DNA of 64,000 nt from Nostoc sp. NMS2 (GTDB lineage Bacteria; Cyanobacteriota; Cyanobacteriia; Cyanobacteriales; Nostocaceae). Shown piece by piece: positions 25,421 to 34,700 of the stretch. A model generated the notes under the pieces. It ran no database searches, was not told where the DNA came from, and saw nothing but the letters and a program-made list of their open reading frames with translations. The translations under genes and the position numbers were made by a program. Location: positions 27,365 to 91,364 of the forward strand of contig NZ_JABXKH010000047.1 in assembly GCF_017115105.1 (NCBI RefSeq), read 5' to 3'. Numbering within the stretch: the stretch's first letter is position 1; each line of letters opens with the position of its first letter.

Positions 25421-26458
25421 TTGTCGAAATCCTATCATTTAGCTATTTTGGGTGCTACTGGTGCAGTTGGCACAGAGTTGCTGGAATTATTAGAAAGCCG
25501 TAATTTTCCGATTGCTGACTTGAAGTTATTGGCATCAGAGCGGAGTGTCGGGCGATCGCTGCGGTTTAAAGGGGAAAATATCCCAGTAGAGCAAGTTCGC
25601 GATCGCGCCTTTGAAAATGTCGATATAGTACTAGCTAGTGCGGGTGGTTCTACATCTAAGACTTGGGCAGCAGTTGCCGTGGCAAAGGGTGCAGTGGTAA
25701 TTGACAACTCCAGTGCCTTTCGGATGAACCCGGAAGTTCCCTTAATAGTGCCAGAAGTTAACCCACAAGCCGCAGCTAATCACCAAGGTATTATTGCTAA
25801 CCCCAACTGCACAACGATTTTAATGGCTGTGGCAGTATGGCCATTGCATAAAGTGAAACCAGTGCAACGCATCGTGGCTTCAACCTACCAATCTGCTAGT
25901 GGCGCTGGTGCTCGAGCAATGGCAGAAGTCAAAACCCAAACAAGCGCTATACTACAAGGACAGCCGCCAGTTGCTGAGGTATTGCCTTACCCACTGGCAT
26001 TTAATTTATTTCCCCACAACTCACCATTAAATGATTTGGGTTATTGTGAGGAAGAGATGAAAATGGTCAACGAAACCCGAAAAATATTTGGTACGCAGCA
26101 AATCAGAATCACTGCGACCTGTATACGGGTTCCGGTACTCCGCGCCCATTCAGAAGCCATTAATTTAGAATTTGAGACTCCCTTTAGTGCCGAGGAAGCC
26201 AGAGAAATTTTAAATTCCTCCCCTGGAGTGAAATTGGTTGAAGATTGGGAAACTAACCATTTTCCGATGCCAATTGAAGCAACTGGTAGAGATGAAGTTT
26301 TAGTGGGAAGAATCCGTCAGGATATTTCTCATCCTTGTGGGTTGGAATTATGGTTGTGCGGCGACCAAATTCGCAAAGGCGCAGCATTGAATGCAATACA
26401 AATCGCCGAGTTACTGGTAGAAAAAAATCTACTCAAACCATTAGCTATTAGTCATTAG
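25421..26458 (+). CDS. asd: aspartate-semialdehyde dehydrogenase
   Basis: 345 residues from a TTG at 25421. AAGGAGG at 25406-25412, eight bases earlier, decides this start over the in-frame TTG at 25388. The NADP site is GATGAVGTEL, the catalytic Cys lies in NPNCTT, and SGAGARAMAEV and the active-site His in RVPVLRAHSEAINLEF complete the family pattern. It makes aspartate semialdehyde for lysine, threonine and methionine. dapA follows 133 bp downstream on the same strand and rnj after that, a conserved cyanobacterial order consistent with lysine/diaminopimelate synthesis. Confidence 0.97.
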   Translation: MSKSYHLAILGATGAVGTELLELLESRNFPIADLKLLASERSVGRSLRFKGENIPVEQVRDRAFENVDIVLASAGGSTSKTWAAVAVAKGAVVIDNSSAFRMNPEVPLIVPEVNPQAAANHQGIIANPNCTTILMAVAVWPLHKVKPVQRIVASTYQSASGAGARAMAEVKTQTSAILQGQPPVAEVLPYPLAFNLFPHNSPLNDLGYCEEEMKMVNETRKIFGTQQIRITATCIRVPVLRAHSEAINLEFETPFSAEEAREILNSSPGVKLVEDWETNHFPMPIEATGRDEVLVGRIRQDISHPCGLELWLCGDQIRKGAALNAIQIAELLVEKNLLKPLAISH

Positions 26459-26591
26459 TCATTGGGAAGTGACAAAGGACAAATGACAAATGACAAATGA
26501 CAAATGACACTTGAAAGCAATTTGCAGATAGGTTATTACAATAGGAAACCACCAAGATACAAAAACATGGGCAATCAGGAGTGAAAACAGG

Positions 26592-27476
26592 GTGGGAGAT
26601 TTTGGTAATGTTTTAACCGCTATGATTACACCGTTTAAAGCAGACGGTAGTGTCAATTATGATGTAGCGGCAGAACTGGCGGCGCATCTAGCTAACAACG
26701 GAACAGATACATTGGTAATGTGCGGCACAACAGGAGAATCCCCTACCCTGAGTTGGGATGAGGAATACCAGTTGTTTGTCGAGGTATTGCAGTCCGTGGC
26801 AGGAAAAGCCAAGGTAATCGCAGGTTGTGGTTCAAATTCCACCAAAGAAGCGATCGCTGCCACCCAAAAAGCGTCTAAGATAGGAGTACATGGTTCCTTA
26901 CAAGTTGTTCCTTATTACAACAAACCGCCGCAAGCGGGATTGGAAGCGCACTTTCAGGCAATAGCACAAGCCTGTCCCGACTTACCATTGTTGTTATACA
27001 ATGTGCCAGGTCGTACCGGACAAAACCTTCAGCCAGAAACAGTTGCCCGGTTAGCTGAGGTTAGTAATATTGTCGGGATTAAAGAATCCACTGGTAGCAT
27101 AGATCAGGCAAGCGAAATTCGTCGCTTGACACCAAAAGAATTCCACATCTATTCTGGTGATGATTACATGACTTTGCCCTTGTTAGCGATCGGGGCAAAG
27201 GGTGTGGTAAGTGTGGCTTCTCATCTGGTAGGAAATCAACTACAGCAGATGATCCAAGCTTTTAGTGTAGGAAAAATTGAGGTAGCCAGTGAGATTCATC
27301 TCAAACTCTTCCCGTTGTTTAAAGCTTTATTTCTCACTTCAAATCCCATTCCAGTGAAAAAAGCACTGAAACTTCAAGGTTGGGAGGTTGGTTCAACTCG
27401 TCCGCCGCTATGTGAAGCTGACTTAGAAGTAAGTCAAAAGTTAGAAGCGGTTCTGAAAGAACTTAGTTTAATCTAG
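26592..27476 (+). CDS. dapA: 4-hydroxy-tetrahydrodipicolinate synthase
   Basis: 294 residues from GTG 26592; a CAGGAG lies about 10 bases upstream. [13 protein letters not shown] is the pyruvate-binding loop, the Tyr of [10 protein letters not shown] is catalytic, and the Lys of GIKESTGS forms the Schiff base. It condenses pyruvate with aspartate semialdehyde, the product of the adjacent asd gene, in the first committed step to diaminopimelate and lysine. The spacer from asd contains CAAATGACAAATGA-type tandem repeats. Confidence 0.97.
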   Translation: MGDFGNVLTAMITPFKADGSVNYDVAAELAAHLANNGTDTLVMCGTTGESPTLSWDEEYQLFVEVLQSVAGKAKVIAGCGSNSTKEAIAATQKASKIGVHGSLQVVPYYNKPPQAGLEAHFQAIAQACPDLPLLLYNVPGRTGQNLQPETVARLAEVSNIVGIKESTGSIDQASEIRRLTPKEFHIYSGDDYMTLPLLAIGAKGVVSVASHLVGNQLQQMIQAFSVGKIEVASEIHLKLFPLFKALFLTSNPIPVKKALKLQGWEVGSTRPPLCEADLEVSQKLEAVLKELSLI

Positions 27477-27756
27477 CCACCAGCTAGTTAAGCATTGGTC
27501 ATCTACTGCTTTCTAAAGATACATATAAACAATGACCATAATTGTTCATAAGTTGCAATTTAAAAACCTGTGCTAGGACTGATAGATATACTATAAATCC
27601 TTATGTGTACAGTCGCTTTTATTGAATAAAAAATTGAAAATTTCAATTAAAACTTGATTGCTTTCAGACTGACTTAAGAAACAGATGATGTTGTCTTAAA
27701 TACAAGGAAAGTTAACTATCAACTTAATTAACTACAAGTAACAATCTAAGGAGAAA
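27477..27756. other. leader region of rnj
   Basis: 280 bp, AT-rich, between dapA and rnj. AAGGAG sits just before the rnj ATG. RNase J genes often have long autoregulated leaders, but no stable structure is obvious here. Confidence 0.35.
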
Positions 27757-29529
27757 ATGGCTAACAACGAAGCTAATAATTCCGCCTTGAAAATTATTCC
27801 TTTGGGCGGTTTGCACGAAATTGGGAAAAATACCTGTCTTTTTGAGTATGACGATGAAATTATCCTGTTAGATGCAGGATTGGCTTTTCCCACAGAGGCG
27901 ATGCATGGAGTAAATATTGTCTTGCCAGATACGACCTATCTGCGGGAAAATCGCCACAAAATTAAAGGGATGATCGTTACTCACGGTCATGAAGATCATA
28001 TAGGCGGGATTGCTTTTCATCTCAAGCAATTTGATATCCCCGTGATTTATGGGCCCAGGCTAGCAATGGCAATGCTAGAGGGTAAATTGGAAGAAGCAGG
28101 AGTCCGCGATCGCACAGAAATCAGAACAGTTCTACCACGTGATGTAGTACGGATTGGCAAAAACTTTTTAGTAGAATATATCCGTAACACCCACTCCATC
28201 GCGGATAGTTTTACTGTTGCCATTCATACTCCCCTTGGTGTAGTCATTCACACAGGGGATTTCAAAATTGACCATACCCCAGTAGATGGTGAAAAGTTTG
28301 ATTTGCAACGATTAGCAGAACATGGTGAAAAAGGCGTTCTTTGCCTGCTAAGTGATTCCACCAACGCTGAGATACCAGGATTTACACCTTCGGAACGTTC
28401 AGTTTATCCCAATCTGGAGAGAGTATTTAGTCAAGCCACTGGGCGATTATTTGTCACAACCTTTGCTTCCAGCGTGCATCGCATCAACATGATTTTGGAT
28501 ATCGCCAAGAAACAAAATCGCGTAGTGACGATTGTGGGGCGTTCCATGCTCAACTTGATTGCTCATGCCCGTAATCTAGGTTACATCAAGTGTGAAGATA
28601 ATCTGCTGCAACCATTACACGCAGTCCGCAATCTACCTGATGAAAAAGTACTGATTTTAACTACAGGTTCTCAGGGTGAGTCAATGGCAGCAATGACCCG
28701 CATTGCTAACAAAGAACATCCTCATATTAAAATCCGCCAAGGAGATACGGTAGTATTCTCTGCTAACCCAATTCCCGGAAATACGATCGCTGTAGTCAAC
28801 ACCATTGATAAATTAATGATTCAGGGTGCAAAAGTGGTCTATGGACGCGATAAAGGGATTCACGTCTCAGGGCATGGCTGTCAGGAAGAACAAAAGCTGA
28901 TGATTGCCTTAACTCGACCCAAATTCTTTGTGCCATTTCACGGCGAACATCGAATGCTGGTGAAGCACGCAGAAACGGCTCAGAGTATGGGTATTCCCGC
29001 AGAGAATATGATCATTATTCAGAATGGTGATATTGTCGAACTGACTGAAGATGCTATTCGCGTCGCTGGTAAAGTGCCATCTGGTATCGAATTGGTGGAT
29101 ACTACCAGTTCGGGTATGGTAAGTGCCAAAGTTTTACAAGAACGGCAACGCATGGCTTCAGAAGGGATTATCACGATCGCAGCTGCCATTGATTGGAATG
29201 GTAAACTGTTGGCGAAACCAGAAACTCACCTCCGGGGTGTAGTTACAAGTGTAGAGCGATCGCTGCTCCAAACCTGGGTAAAACAACGCATTGAAGAAAT
29301 CCTCACCGTGCGCTGGACAGAATTTGCTCCTAGCGAAGGTGAAGCAGCAGATATAGACTGGGGTGGATTGCAAGGAACTTTAGAACGAGAATTGCAACGT
29401 TCCATCCGTCGGGAATTGCAATGTCAGCCATCTGTGACTTTATTGATGCAAATTCCTGATGAGCCACCCGTAAAAGTCGCCGATGGCAGAAGACGACGGA
29501 CTCGGACTGCTGCTCAGGTAGCATCATAG
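27757..29529 (+). CDS. rnj: ribonuclease J
   Basis: 590 residues from ATG 27757. A metallo-beta-lactamase core with the zinc motif THGHEDHIGG, then HTGDFKIDHTP and the beta-CASP block (LCLLSDSTNAEIPGFTPSE, GRSMLNLI, TGSQGESMAAMTRIA, HVSGHGCQEEQ, FVPFHGEHRML). A C-terminal domain follows from about residue 450. It degrades and processes RNA from the 5' end and endonucleolytically. Placement after asd-dapA is conserved in many cyanobacteria. The basic tail DGRRRRTRTAAQ may aid RNA contact. Confidence 0.97.
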   Translation: MANNEANNSALKIIPLGGLHEIGKNTCLFEYDDEIILLDAGLAFPTEAMHGVNIVLPDTTYLRENRHKIKGMIVTHGHEDHIGGIAFHLKQFDIPVIYGPRLAMAMLEGKLEEAGVRDRTEIRTVLPRDVVRIGKNFLVEYIRNTHSIADSFTVAIHTPLGVVIHTGDFKIDHTPVDGEKFDLQRLAEHGEKGVLCLLSDSTNAEIPGFTPSERSVYPNLERVFSQATGRLFVTTFASSVHRINMILDIAKKQNRVVTIVGRSMLNLIAHARNLGYIKCEDNLLQPLHAVRNLPDEKVLILTTGSQGESMAAMTRIANKEHPHIKIRQGDTVVFSANPIPGNTIAVVNTIDKLMIQGAKVVYGRDKGIHVSGHGCQEEQKLMIALTRPKFFVPFHGEHRMLVKHAETAQSMGIPAENMIIIQNGDIVELTEDAIRVAGKVPSGIELVDTTSSGMVSAKVLQERQRMASEGIITIAAAIDWNGKLLAKPETHLRGVVTSVERSLLQTWVKQRIEEILTVRWTEFAPSEGEAADIDWGGLQGTLERELQRSIRRELQCQPSVTLLMQIPDEPPVKVADGRRRRTRTAAQVAS

Positions 29530-29683
29530 GGAATTTAAGGTAAATTTCATCCAGAAGCGCAGAGACGTAGAATTTTTCTAATGTCTTTGCGCTTTGGCGT
29601 GAGATATAGTCTTTTATTATGGGTATAGAAGCCCCAGTAAAACAGTAAATAGTATTTGCCTATAGTTATTGGAGGCGATCGCT

Positions 29684-30244
29684 ATGACTAAAACACCAAT
29701 AAAAATTAGTACTCTTGAAGAATACATCAATTTTGATGATGGCACAGACAAGCGCTATGAACTTGAGAATGGGGTGCTGCTAGAAATGCCTCCTGGGACT
29801 GGTAAGCATGAGGCGATTATCACCTTACTCTTAGTTCGCTTCTTTTTAGAAATTCAAAAAATGGGACTGCCTTTACAACCTTGTCCTAACGGTACAGAGG
29901 TACTGACCAATAAACAACCCAGGCGACCTGATATTTGTGTGATTACCAACCAACAGGCACAAAGTATTGAGAGTACTTCGGCTATCCTCAAAACTGCTCC
30001 ACCCCTTTTAGTTGAGGTGGTAAGTCCTGAATCTGTTGACCGGGACTATAACCAAAAAACTTCTAAGTATGCAGTTATTGGTGTGATCGAGTATTGGATT
30101 GTTGACCCCTTAAAAAATAAGGTGACAGTGTGTTTGCTAGACAATGATAGTTACAAGCAAACTGTGTTTACTGGAAACCAGCAAATTATTTCTCAAATAT
30201 TCTCAGAACTAACCCTGACGGCCCAGCAGGTGCTTTCAGCTTAA
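29684..30244 (+). CDS. Uma2 family (DUF820) protein
   Basis: 186 residues from ATG 29684, with GGAGG at 29671-29675 fixing the start. Family blocks: KRYELENGVLLEMPPGTGKH, RRPDICVITNQQ, PPLLVEVVSPESVDRDYNQK and GVIEYWIVDPLKNKVTV. The D...E-V-V pattern fits the nuclease-like active site. It differs clearly from the other two Uma2 proteins here, so it belongs to another subgroup. Function unknown. Confidence 0.88.
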   Translation: MTKTPIKISTLEEYINFDDGTDKRYELENGVLLEMPPGTGKHEAIITLLLVRFFLEIQKMGLPLQPCPNGTEVLTNKQPRRPDICVITNQQAQSIESTSAILKTAPPLLVEVVSPESVDRDYNQKTSKYAVIGVIEYWIVDPLKNKVTVCLLDNDSYKQTVFTGNQQIISQIFSELTLTAQQVLSA

Positions 30245-30256
30245 GCTGAATTAGAC

Positions 30257-30347
30257 AAACCTCTCCCTGCCTTGAACTTTCGTTCAAGTCTGTCCCTCTC
30301 CGACTCGGAGAGGGACGGTTTTGTGTAGTAAAACCAGGGAGAGGTTT
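30257..30347. repeat. nested palindromic element, inverted copy of the 19270-19429 MITE core
   Basis: Begins AAACCTCTCCCTGCCTTGAA and ends CCAGGGAGAGGTTT. It matches the interior of the 19-kb MITE in reverse orientation but lacks the TTAACGTGAGTTC ends. The core therefore spreads as an independent unit or was captured by the larger element. Confidence 0.8.
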
Positions 30348-30888
30348 CTGTATTAAGTTAACTAGCCTCTCTCTACTTCTAATACGATTTCACGAAATGC
30401 CTGATACAAACGATTTGTCTCTAATTCTGTCCCCCTGCTCGCCTGCTGACTATTTGTATCAACCTTAAAGTGAAATGGTATCAGGCATTCAGCCAGCAAT
30501 AAACAGAACACACTTACGTGAGAAAGTGGGAACACGGAGAGGAAAAATGCCTTCTAGGGTATTACTGATGTTTATACTTAGCAAAAATACTTTTTGAAAA
30601 ACCTTATATTAAGTTCTGTAAATGTTACACTAAAACCTATCCAATGATGGATGTCTTTATTAAAATTTAAACTGTGTCAAGTTATGAACAAGATCGTAAT
30701 ATTACACTACCGATCCCCATAAATTTGCGATTAACTTGACGTAGTAATAAATTAGGTTCTGACTTAAGTGGCTAATCAGGTATCACATTATATCGCAGTC
30801 AGGACGCGATTTTTCCGGGAAAGTTCGTTGCCACGTTGTATATATTCATCAAAAAGGTGAATAACCTCAATAATACAGAGGATTAACC
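30348..30888. other. intergenic region with an inverted repeat pair
   Basis: AATGCCTGATAC (about 30396) and GTATCAGGCATT (about 30479) form an inverted pair, with an extra TTTGTATCA between them. The 300 bp before the nitrogenase-related gene is AT-rich and unstructured to the eye. No ORF. Confidence 0.45.
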
Positions 30889-31266
30889 ATGAAGGTATTC
30901 GACAATACCACAAAAAAGATTTTTCTGGCAAGCTGGGTATCAATTAATCAAGCAGAGACTAGTGACCACAAAGTAACCCAGCTAAACCGTTCTATTTCTA
31001 AGCCTTACTGGGATATTCTCCAACCTTTACGGCAGCGTGTAGAAAACATTCAAGTCCGCGATCGCCAACTAGCTCACCGTTTGTGCAAACTGATCCCATC
31101 TCAGTGCCCCTTTGAGCGAGATGTCAAAGTATTTGGGAAAACCTTGTTTCACATTCCGCCCATGTGCAAACTTAACCCCTTATATGAAGAAGTGGTTGGT
31201 CTACGTTTCCGAGCGCTGTGCTATCTAGCCGATGAATGCGGCGAAGATATATCGCAGTACTGCTGA
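30889..31266 (+). CDS. Mo-dependent nitrogenase C-terminal domain protein
   Basis: 125 residues from ATG 30889, preceded by AGAGG. The block from PYWDILQPLRQRVENIQVRD through HRLCKLIPSQCPFERDV, FHIPPMCKLNPLYEEVVGLR and ECGEDISQYC matches the cyanobacterial Mo-nitrogenase C-terminal domain family (PF06967, from memory). It has five Cys. Despite its name the family occurs as stand-alone small proteins, often in nif or stress contexts, with no proven activity. No nif genes are nearby. It is monocistronic with a long upstream region. Confidence 0.8.
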   Translation: MKVFDNTTKKIFLASWVSINQAETSDHKVTQLNRSISKPYWDILQPLRQRVENIQVRDRQLAHRLCKLIPSQCPFERDVKVFGKTLFHIPPMCKLNPLYEEVVGLRFRALCYLADECGEDISQYC

Positions 31267-31357
31267 GGGAAAAGTGAGGAGTGAGGAGTAATGAGTGAAG
31301 AATTAACAATATAACTCCTAACTCCTAACTCCCTGCTATTTTTTTACTATTTTTTTA

Positions 31358-33232
31358 CTATTTTTTTTGCCATTTTTGGATGGCATCCTGAGCATCTTCG
31401 TAAGCGCCTGTCTCCTCTGGCACTAGCGCAGCAGTTGCAATTGCAGCATTGCGATCTCCTTCGTTGGCACGACGCTTGGCCAGGTCTAAAATTTTCTCAC
31501 TCCATTTATTGATCGATTTTTGGGCACTATCAAAGCCTGGTTGACCTGCTGGTACTTTCTTGGCAACTTCGATCGCCCGATTGTAGGTAGATGCCTGTCC
31601 AGACTTAATTAAGGCATTAGCTGCATCTAAAAGAGTTTTGTTACTCACATACTGCTTGCCCTCTAGCCGCCACAGGTTAATAGCTGCTTGTGCTTTGGCG
31701 TAGGGGGCTTCATCTTTGGTAATTAATCGCGCGGCGGCAATAGCGCTAGCATACTGTCTTTGTTTAGCACGACCCTCTGCTAAATCTAAAATCATTCGAC
31801 TCCAAATCTTAATATTCTCCTGAGCTTGTTCGTATAGTGGTTCACCGGGTTTAATTTTCCGAGCTGTAGCGATCGCCATGCTCAAATCGCTAGCCTGAGT
31901 TTGTCTGAGCGACATTTTCGCCAAGTCTAATACTGCTTGATTCCGCTTTTTCGACTCGGAACTAGAGGTGATTTGGGCGCTAGATTGGTTGTTAAGTCTA
32001 ACTACTGAAGCGCGATCGCTTGGTAAATTCTCGATCGCCTGGCGATCGCTAGTATTGGGCGACGTGCTTGATATTTGCTTAATTCTAAAAATTTCTTGAT
32101 TGCGAAGAAAAACTACAGCGATTAAACCTGCTACTAGCAAGCTGCCTCCGCCCCACAAGAGAAACTGTTTCCAAAAAGGGAGGCTTGGCTGATTTGATGG
32201 CAATCGAGAGACGTAACCTTTAGAGGAATTGGGGATAAATCTTCCCCTGGGATTCTCTCCTAAAGAAGTTTCCGCCATTGGCTGGGAAACTAAGCTAGTA
32301 GCTAACTCTTGAGCTGGTTGACTTTTAGGCTTCTCGACCTTATAAGCCTTTACCTGCTGGGAGGAGTTGACAGTTGCTTCTCGCCATTTGCCGCGTTCTG
32401 CTGAAGTTCTAGGGTAATCGTCGAGGGGAGGGGCTGCAAGAGCAACAGCAAAGGATTCTTCGGGATAAATCACCGGATTTGCTTCAAAGTCACTTTCCAT
32501 TGCCAATTCTGGCAAGATTACCTGCGCCCTTGATGGGATGATGGTGGCAGGGTTTTGGACAGGTCGCCAGTGGTGGTGACATAATTTTGGCACGATCAGA
32601 CTTAGGTAACTTTCTAAATCTGACAAGTTACTGCCATTACCAGAACGTAAAGCTTCTAACAAAGCTGCTGTAAAGAATCCGTGACCTAATTCGCTACTTT
32701 CGTGGGAAAATTGCTCTGGTTGACAAGAAAGAATTGTCGCCAGTTGTAGTTCTTGGGCTAGTTCTATTGTTTCTTCACCAACGGGAGCATCTGCTTGAGT
32801 GCCAAAAGCGCGGTTGATATCGAGTAGTAGCAATACATTTAAGTCAGCAAGTTGGAGACTTTGCATTAGCGATCGCAATTCTATGCCAGTCTCTTGCACG
32901 AGTTCGGGGTTGCCCTCTGCTGGTATTAAGTAATCTTTGCCCTTGTAGTTGACTCCATAACCGCTAAAGAATAACCATAGATAGTCTTCCGGTTGCCAAC
33001 TTCTCGCTGCCAAATCTTCAAGCAGCAGCAGAATGTTCTCTTTAGTTGGATAAGTTGATCGATCGCCAATTGGCGGCGAAGTATCCGTCATTAGAAGGCA
33101 ATGTTTGGGGAGAAAGCCTGCCTCTGTCACCAAAAAATCCTCTAGTGCCTCAGCATCCGCTTGGGCACAACTTAAAGGTTGAAATAACTGATAGTGATTG
33201 ATGCCAATCGCGATCGCCCAGTAATTTGCCAT
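31358..33232 (-). CDS. orthocaspase/metacaspase homologue (C14 fold) with both catalytic residues replaced
   Basis: 624 residues from ATG 33232. Residues 1-220 form a p20-type caspase fold (YWAIAIGINHYQ, LWLFFSGYGVNYKGKDYLIP, LNVLLLLDINRAF). The catalytic His expected in FSGHG is Tyr92, and the Cys expected in LDxC is Asn140, so it should be proteolytically dead. YN-type orthocaspase variants are known in cyanobacteria. Residues about 352-377 form one membrane helix (LLWGGGSLLVAGLIAVVFL). The C-terminal 210 residues hold about four helical repeats of the form (I/A)xxAxxxPxxxxxYxxAQxxIxxW. Likely a membrane-anchored binding or decoy protein. Confidence 0.9.
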   Translation of the reverse strand: MANYWAIAIGINHYQLFQPLSCAQADAEALEDFLVTEAGFLPKHCLLMTDTSPPIGDRSTYPTKENILLLLEDLAARSWQPEDYLWLFFSGYGVNYKGKDYLIPAEGNPELVQETGIELRSLMQSLQLADLNVLLLLDINRAFGTQADAPVGEETIELAQELQLATILSCQPEQFSHESSELGHGFFTAALLEALRSGNGSNLSDLESYLSLIVPKLCHHHWRPVQNPATIIPSRAQVILPELAMESDFEANPVIYPEESFAVALAAPPLDDYPRTSAERGKWREATVNSSQQVKAYKVEKPKSQPAQELATSLVSQPMAETSLGENPRGRFIPNSSKGYVSRLPSNQPSLPFWKQFLLWGGGSLLVAGLIAVVFLRNQEIFRIKQISSTSPNTSDRQAIENLPSDRASVVRLNNQSSAQITSSSESKKRNQAVLDLAKMSLRQTQASDLSMAIATARKIKPGEPLYEQAQENIKIWSRMILDLAEGRAKQRQYASAIAAARLITKDEAPYAKAQAAINLWRLEGKQYVSNKTLLDAANALIKSGQASTYNRAIEVAKKVPAGQPGFDSAQKSINKWSEKILDLAKRRANEGDRNAAIATAALVPEETGAYEDAQDAIQKWQKK

Positions 33233-33432
33233 CCCGCTCTTTGTCAGTTATTGTTTGCTGGTCTTAAAATTGCGGTTGGCTTTGCCAAAAAAACAAAGCT
33301 AACCTATGTCTTATAGTCTAGGTGATTCTCATCGAATCTTAAGTTAGAATGTAATTTTTATTACGTTAGTTAGTCGGAAAATACCTTTTACCTAATTTCA
33401 ATAACAGATCATCACTAAGGAGATAGAAGGTC

Positions 33433-33915
33433 ATGAGCAAGATTGCTGCTCACCTACCATCATCGATCACTCCCTTTTCAGTTATTAGCCAAATTGCCAG
33501 AAGAATCCGGATAGTTCCTTTATTAATTTTGCTCATATCTACTGTTCCTGCGTGGTTTTTGACAGAAGCGATCGCACCCCAGGTTGTGCGAGCTTACACC
33601 GCGAGAGTCGATCTAGCTATTGACCGCCTGCCGGAAGAAAACTATGAAACCGTTCTACGGAGGGCGGAAGCGGCCGCTAGAGCAGCTGCCCAGAGGAGCT
33701 TCGACCAAGATATCTTGGTGACAGATGTTTCCATCATTGTGTCCGTACAAAATTATGGAGCGATCGCACCAGTTCTGGCATTAGATGTGAGTCGTCCCCA
33801 ATGGCGATCGCGTCCCGATGCTCAAAATTGGGCTACTTACTTCAAAACTGCGCGATCGCTACTTTTCTTTGACAATGGCTCTACCGCAGCTAACGGTGTA
33901 TCAAGCAAAAAATGA
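33433..33915 (+). CDS. hypothetical membrane-anchored protein
   Basis: 160 residues from ATG 33433, with AAGGAG about 15 bases before the start. One hydrophobic segment at about 27-45 (RIVPLLILLISTVPAWFLT) could be a signal anchor. The rest is soluble and positively charged near RRAEAAARAAAQRSFDQD. The segment TDVSIIVSVQNYGAIAPVLA followed by VSRPQW looks like a small beta domain facing the periplasm. It is divergent from the pseudo-orthocaspase gene (200-bp gap). No family recognised. Confidence 0.7.
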   Translation: MSKIAAHLPSSITPFSVISQIARRIRIVPLLILLISTVPAWFLTEAIAPQVVRAYTARVDLAIDRLPEENYETVLRRAEAAARAAAQRSFDQDILVTDVSIIVSVQNYGAIAPVLALDVSRPQWRSRPDAQNWATYFKTARSLLFFDNGSTAANGVSSKK

Positions 33916-34256
33916 AGGATTGAAGAAGAGGCAAGGGAGCAGGGAGCAGGGGGAATAGAACAGAAAGGGGATTGACCCCAACTGTTGCGCTAGTTTCCCG
34001 TGGGGGACTCAGACCCATGTTCCGAAGAAGCTTCACAGCATGAAGAAGGGGTCATTTCCCCCAGCTAAGAGCCCTCTTCCCACTGCCTCTTCGTTGAGCT
34101 AGACATGGAGACGCAAAGAGTGGAATACTTAAATAATTCCCTATGTTGCCGTGTCCTACTTTAATCTCAACCTATCAATTCAACTTACCTGTTGTTCTTC
34201 GCGTCAGTGGATGGCCTAGAATAAGAAGGTTGTCAAGAATCACGATATCTGCTGAC
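33916..34256. ncRNA. structured intergenic region, possible small RNA or rpmF leader
   Basis: GAAGAGGCA (about 33928) and TGCCTCTTC (about 34085) can close a stem around 160-190 nt. Inside, GGGGGA pairs with TTCCCCC, GACCC with GGGTC, and CATG with CATG around a GAAGCTTC-containing loop. The long irregular hairpin with internal bubbles is the general shape of 6S-type RNA, but no promoter or family motif was recognised and it does not carry the SRP RNA core. Part of the 5' side resembles AGCAGGGAGCAGGG intergenic repeats, so chance pairing is possible. Confidence 0.3.
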
Positions 34257-34430
34257 ATGGCTGTTCCTAAGAAGAAAACTTCCAAATCAAAACGAGATAA
34301 ACGTCGAGCTACCTGGAGGCACAAAGCCGTCGTCGAAGCTCAGAAAGCCCTCTCTCTGGGTAAGTCAATTTTGACTGGACGTTCTACATTTGTGTATCCA
34401 GCTGCTGAAGAAGAGGAAGAAGAATCATAA
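34257..34430 (+). CDS. rpmF: 50S ribosomal protein L32
   Basis: 57 residues from ATG 34257, beginning [20 protein letters not shown], the typical L32 start. The frame extends upstream to 34143 but the added residues are unrelated, so the internal ATG is chosen. The acidic tail AAEEEEEES is a usual cyanobacterial feature. The four-Cys zinc motif of some L32 proteins is absent, as in other cyanobacteria. No clear ribosome site is seen. Monocistronic. Confidence 0.96.
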   Translation: MAVPKKKTSKSKRDKRRATWRHKAVVEAQKALSLGKSILTGRSTFVYPAAEEEEEES

Positions 34431-34700
34431 TTTCCCAGTCAGGCAAAGCATAAACAGCACCAATCTTTTTACTACTGGAGCAACGCTTTTTATTAGCTTT
34501 CCTGATTGCATTTTGAATCATATATACTCTACACAAGCTCATTAGCTCGAGAAAAATTGGTAGTGAGTAATTGGGAACATCCATTACCCATTACCTATCA
34601 TTAATGAGTGATAATCATATAAAAGTAAAACATCTGGTAGTGTTGGCAACTCAGCAAGAAAGCTTGTAAACACTTTGAGAAAACTTATTTTTCTCCAACT

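Noticed and set aside
33950..34113. Signal recognition particle RNA
   Set aside because: The conserved GGAA tetraloop with AGCAG-type symmetric loop is not present, although the stem arrangement looked similar at first.
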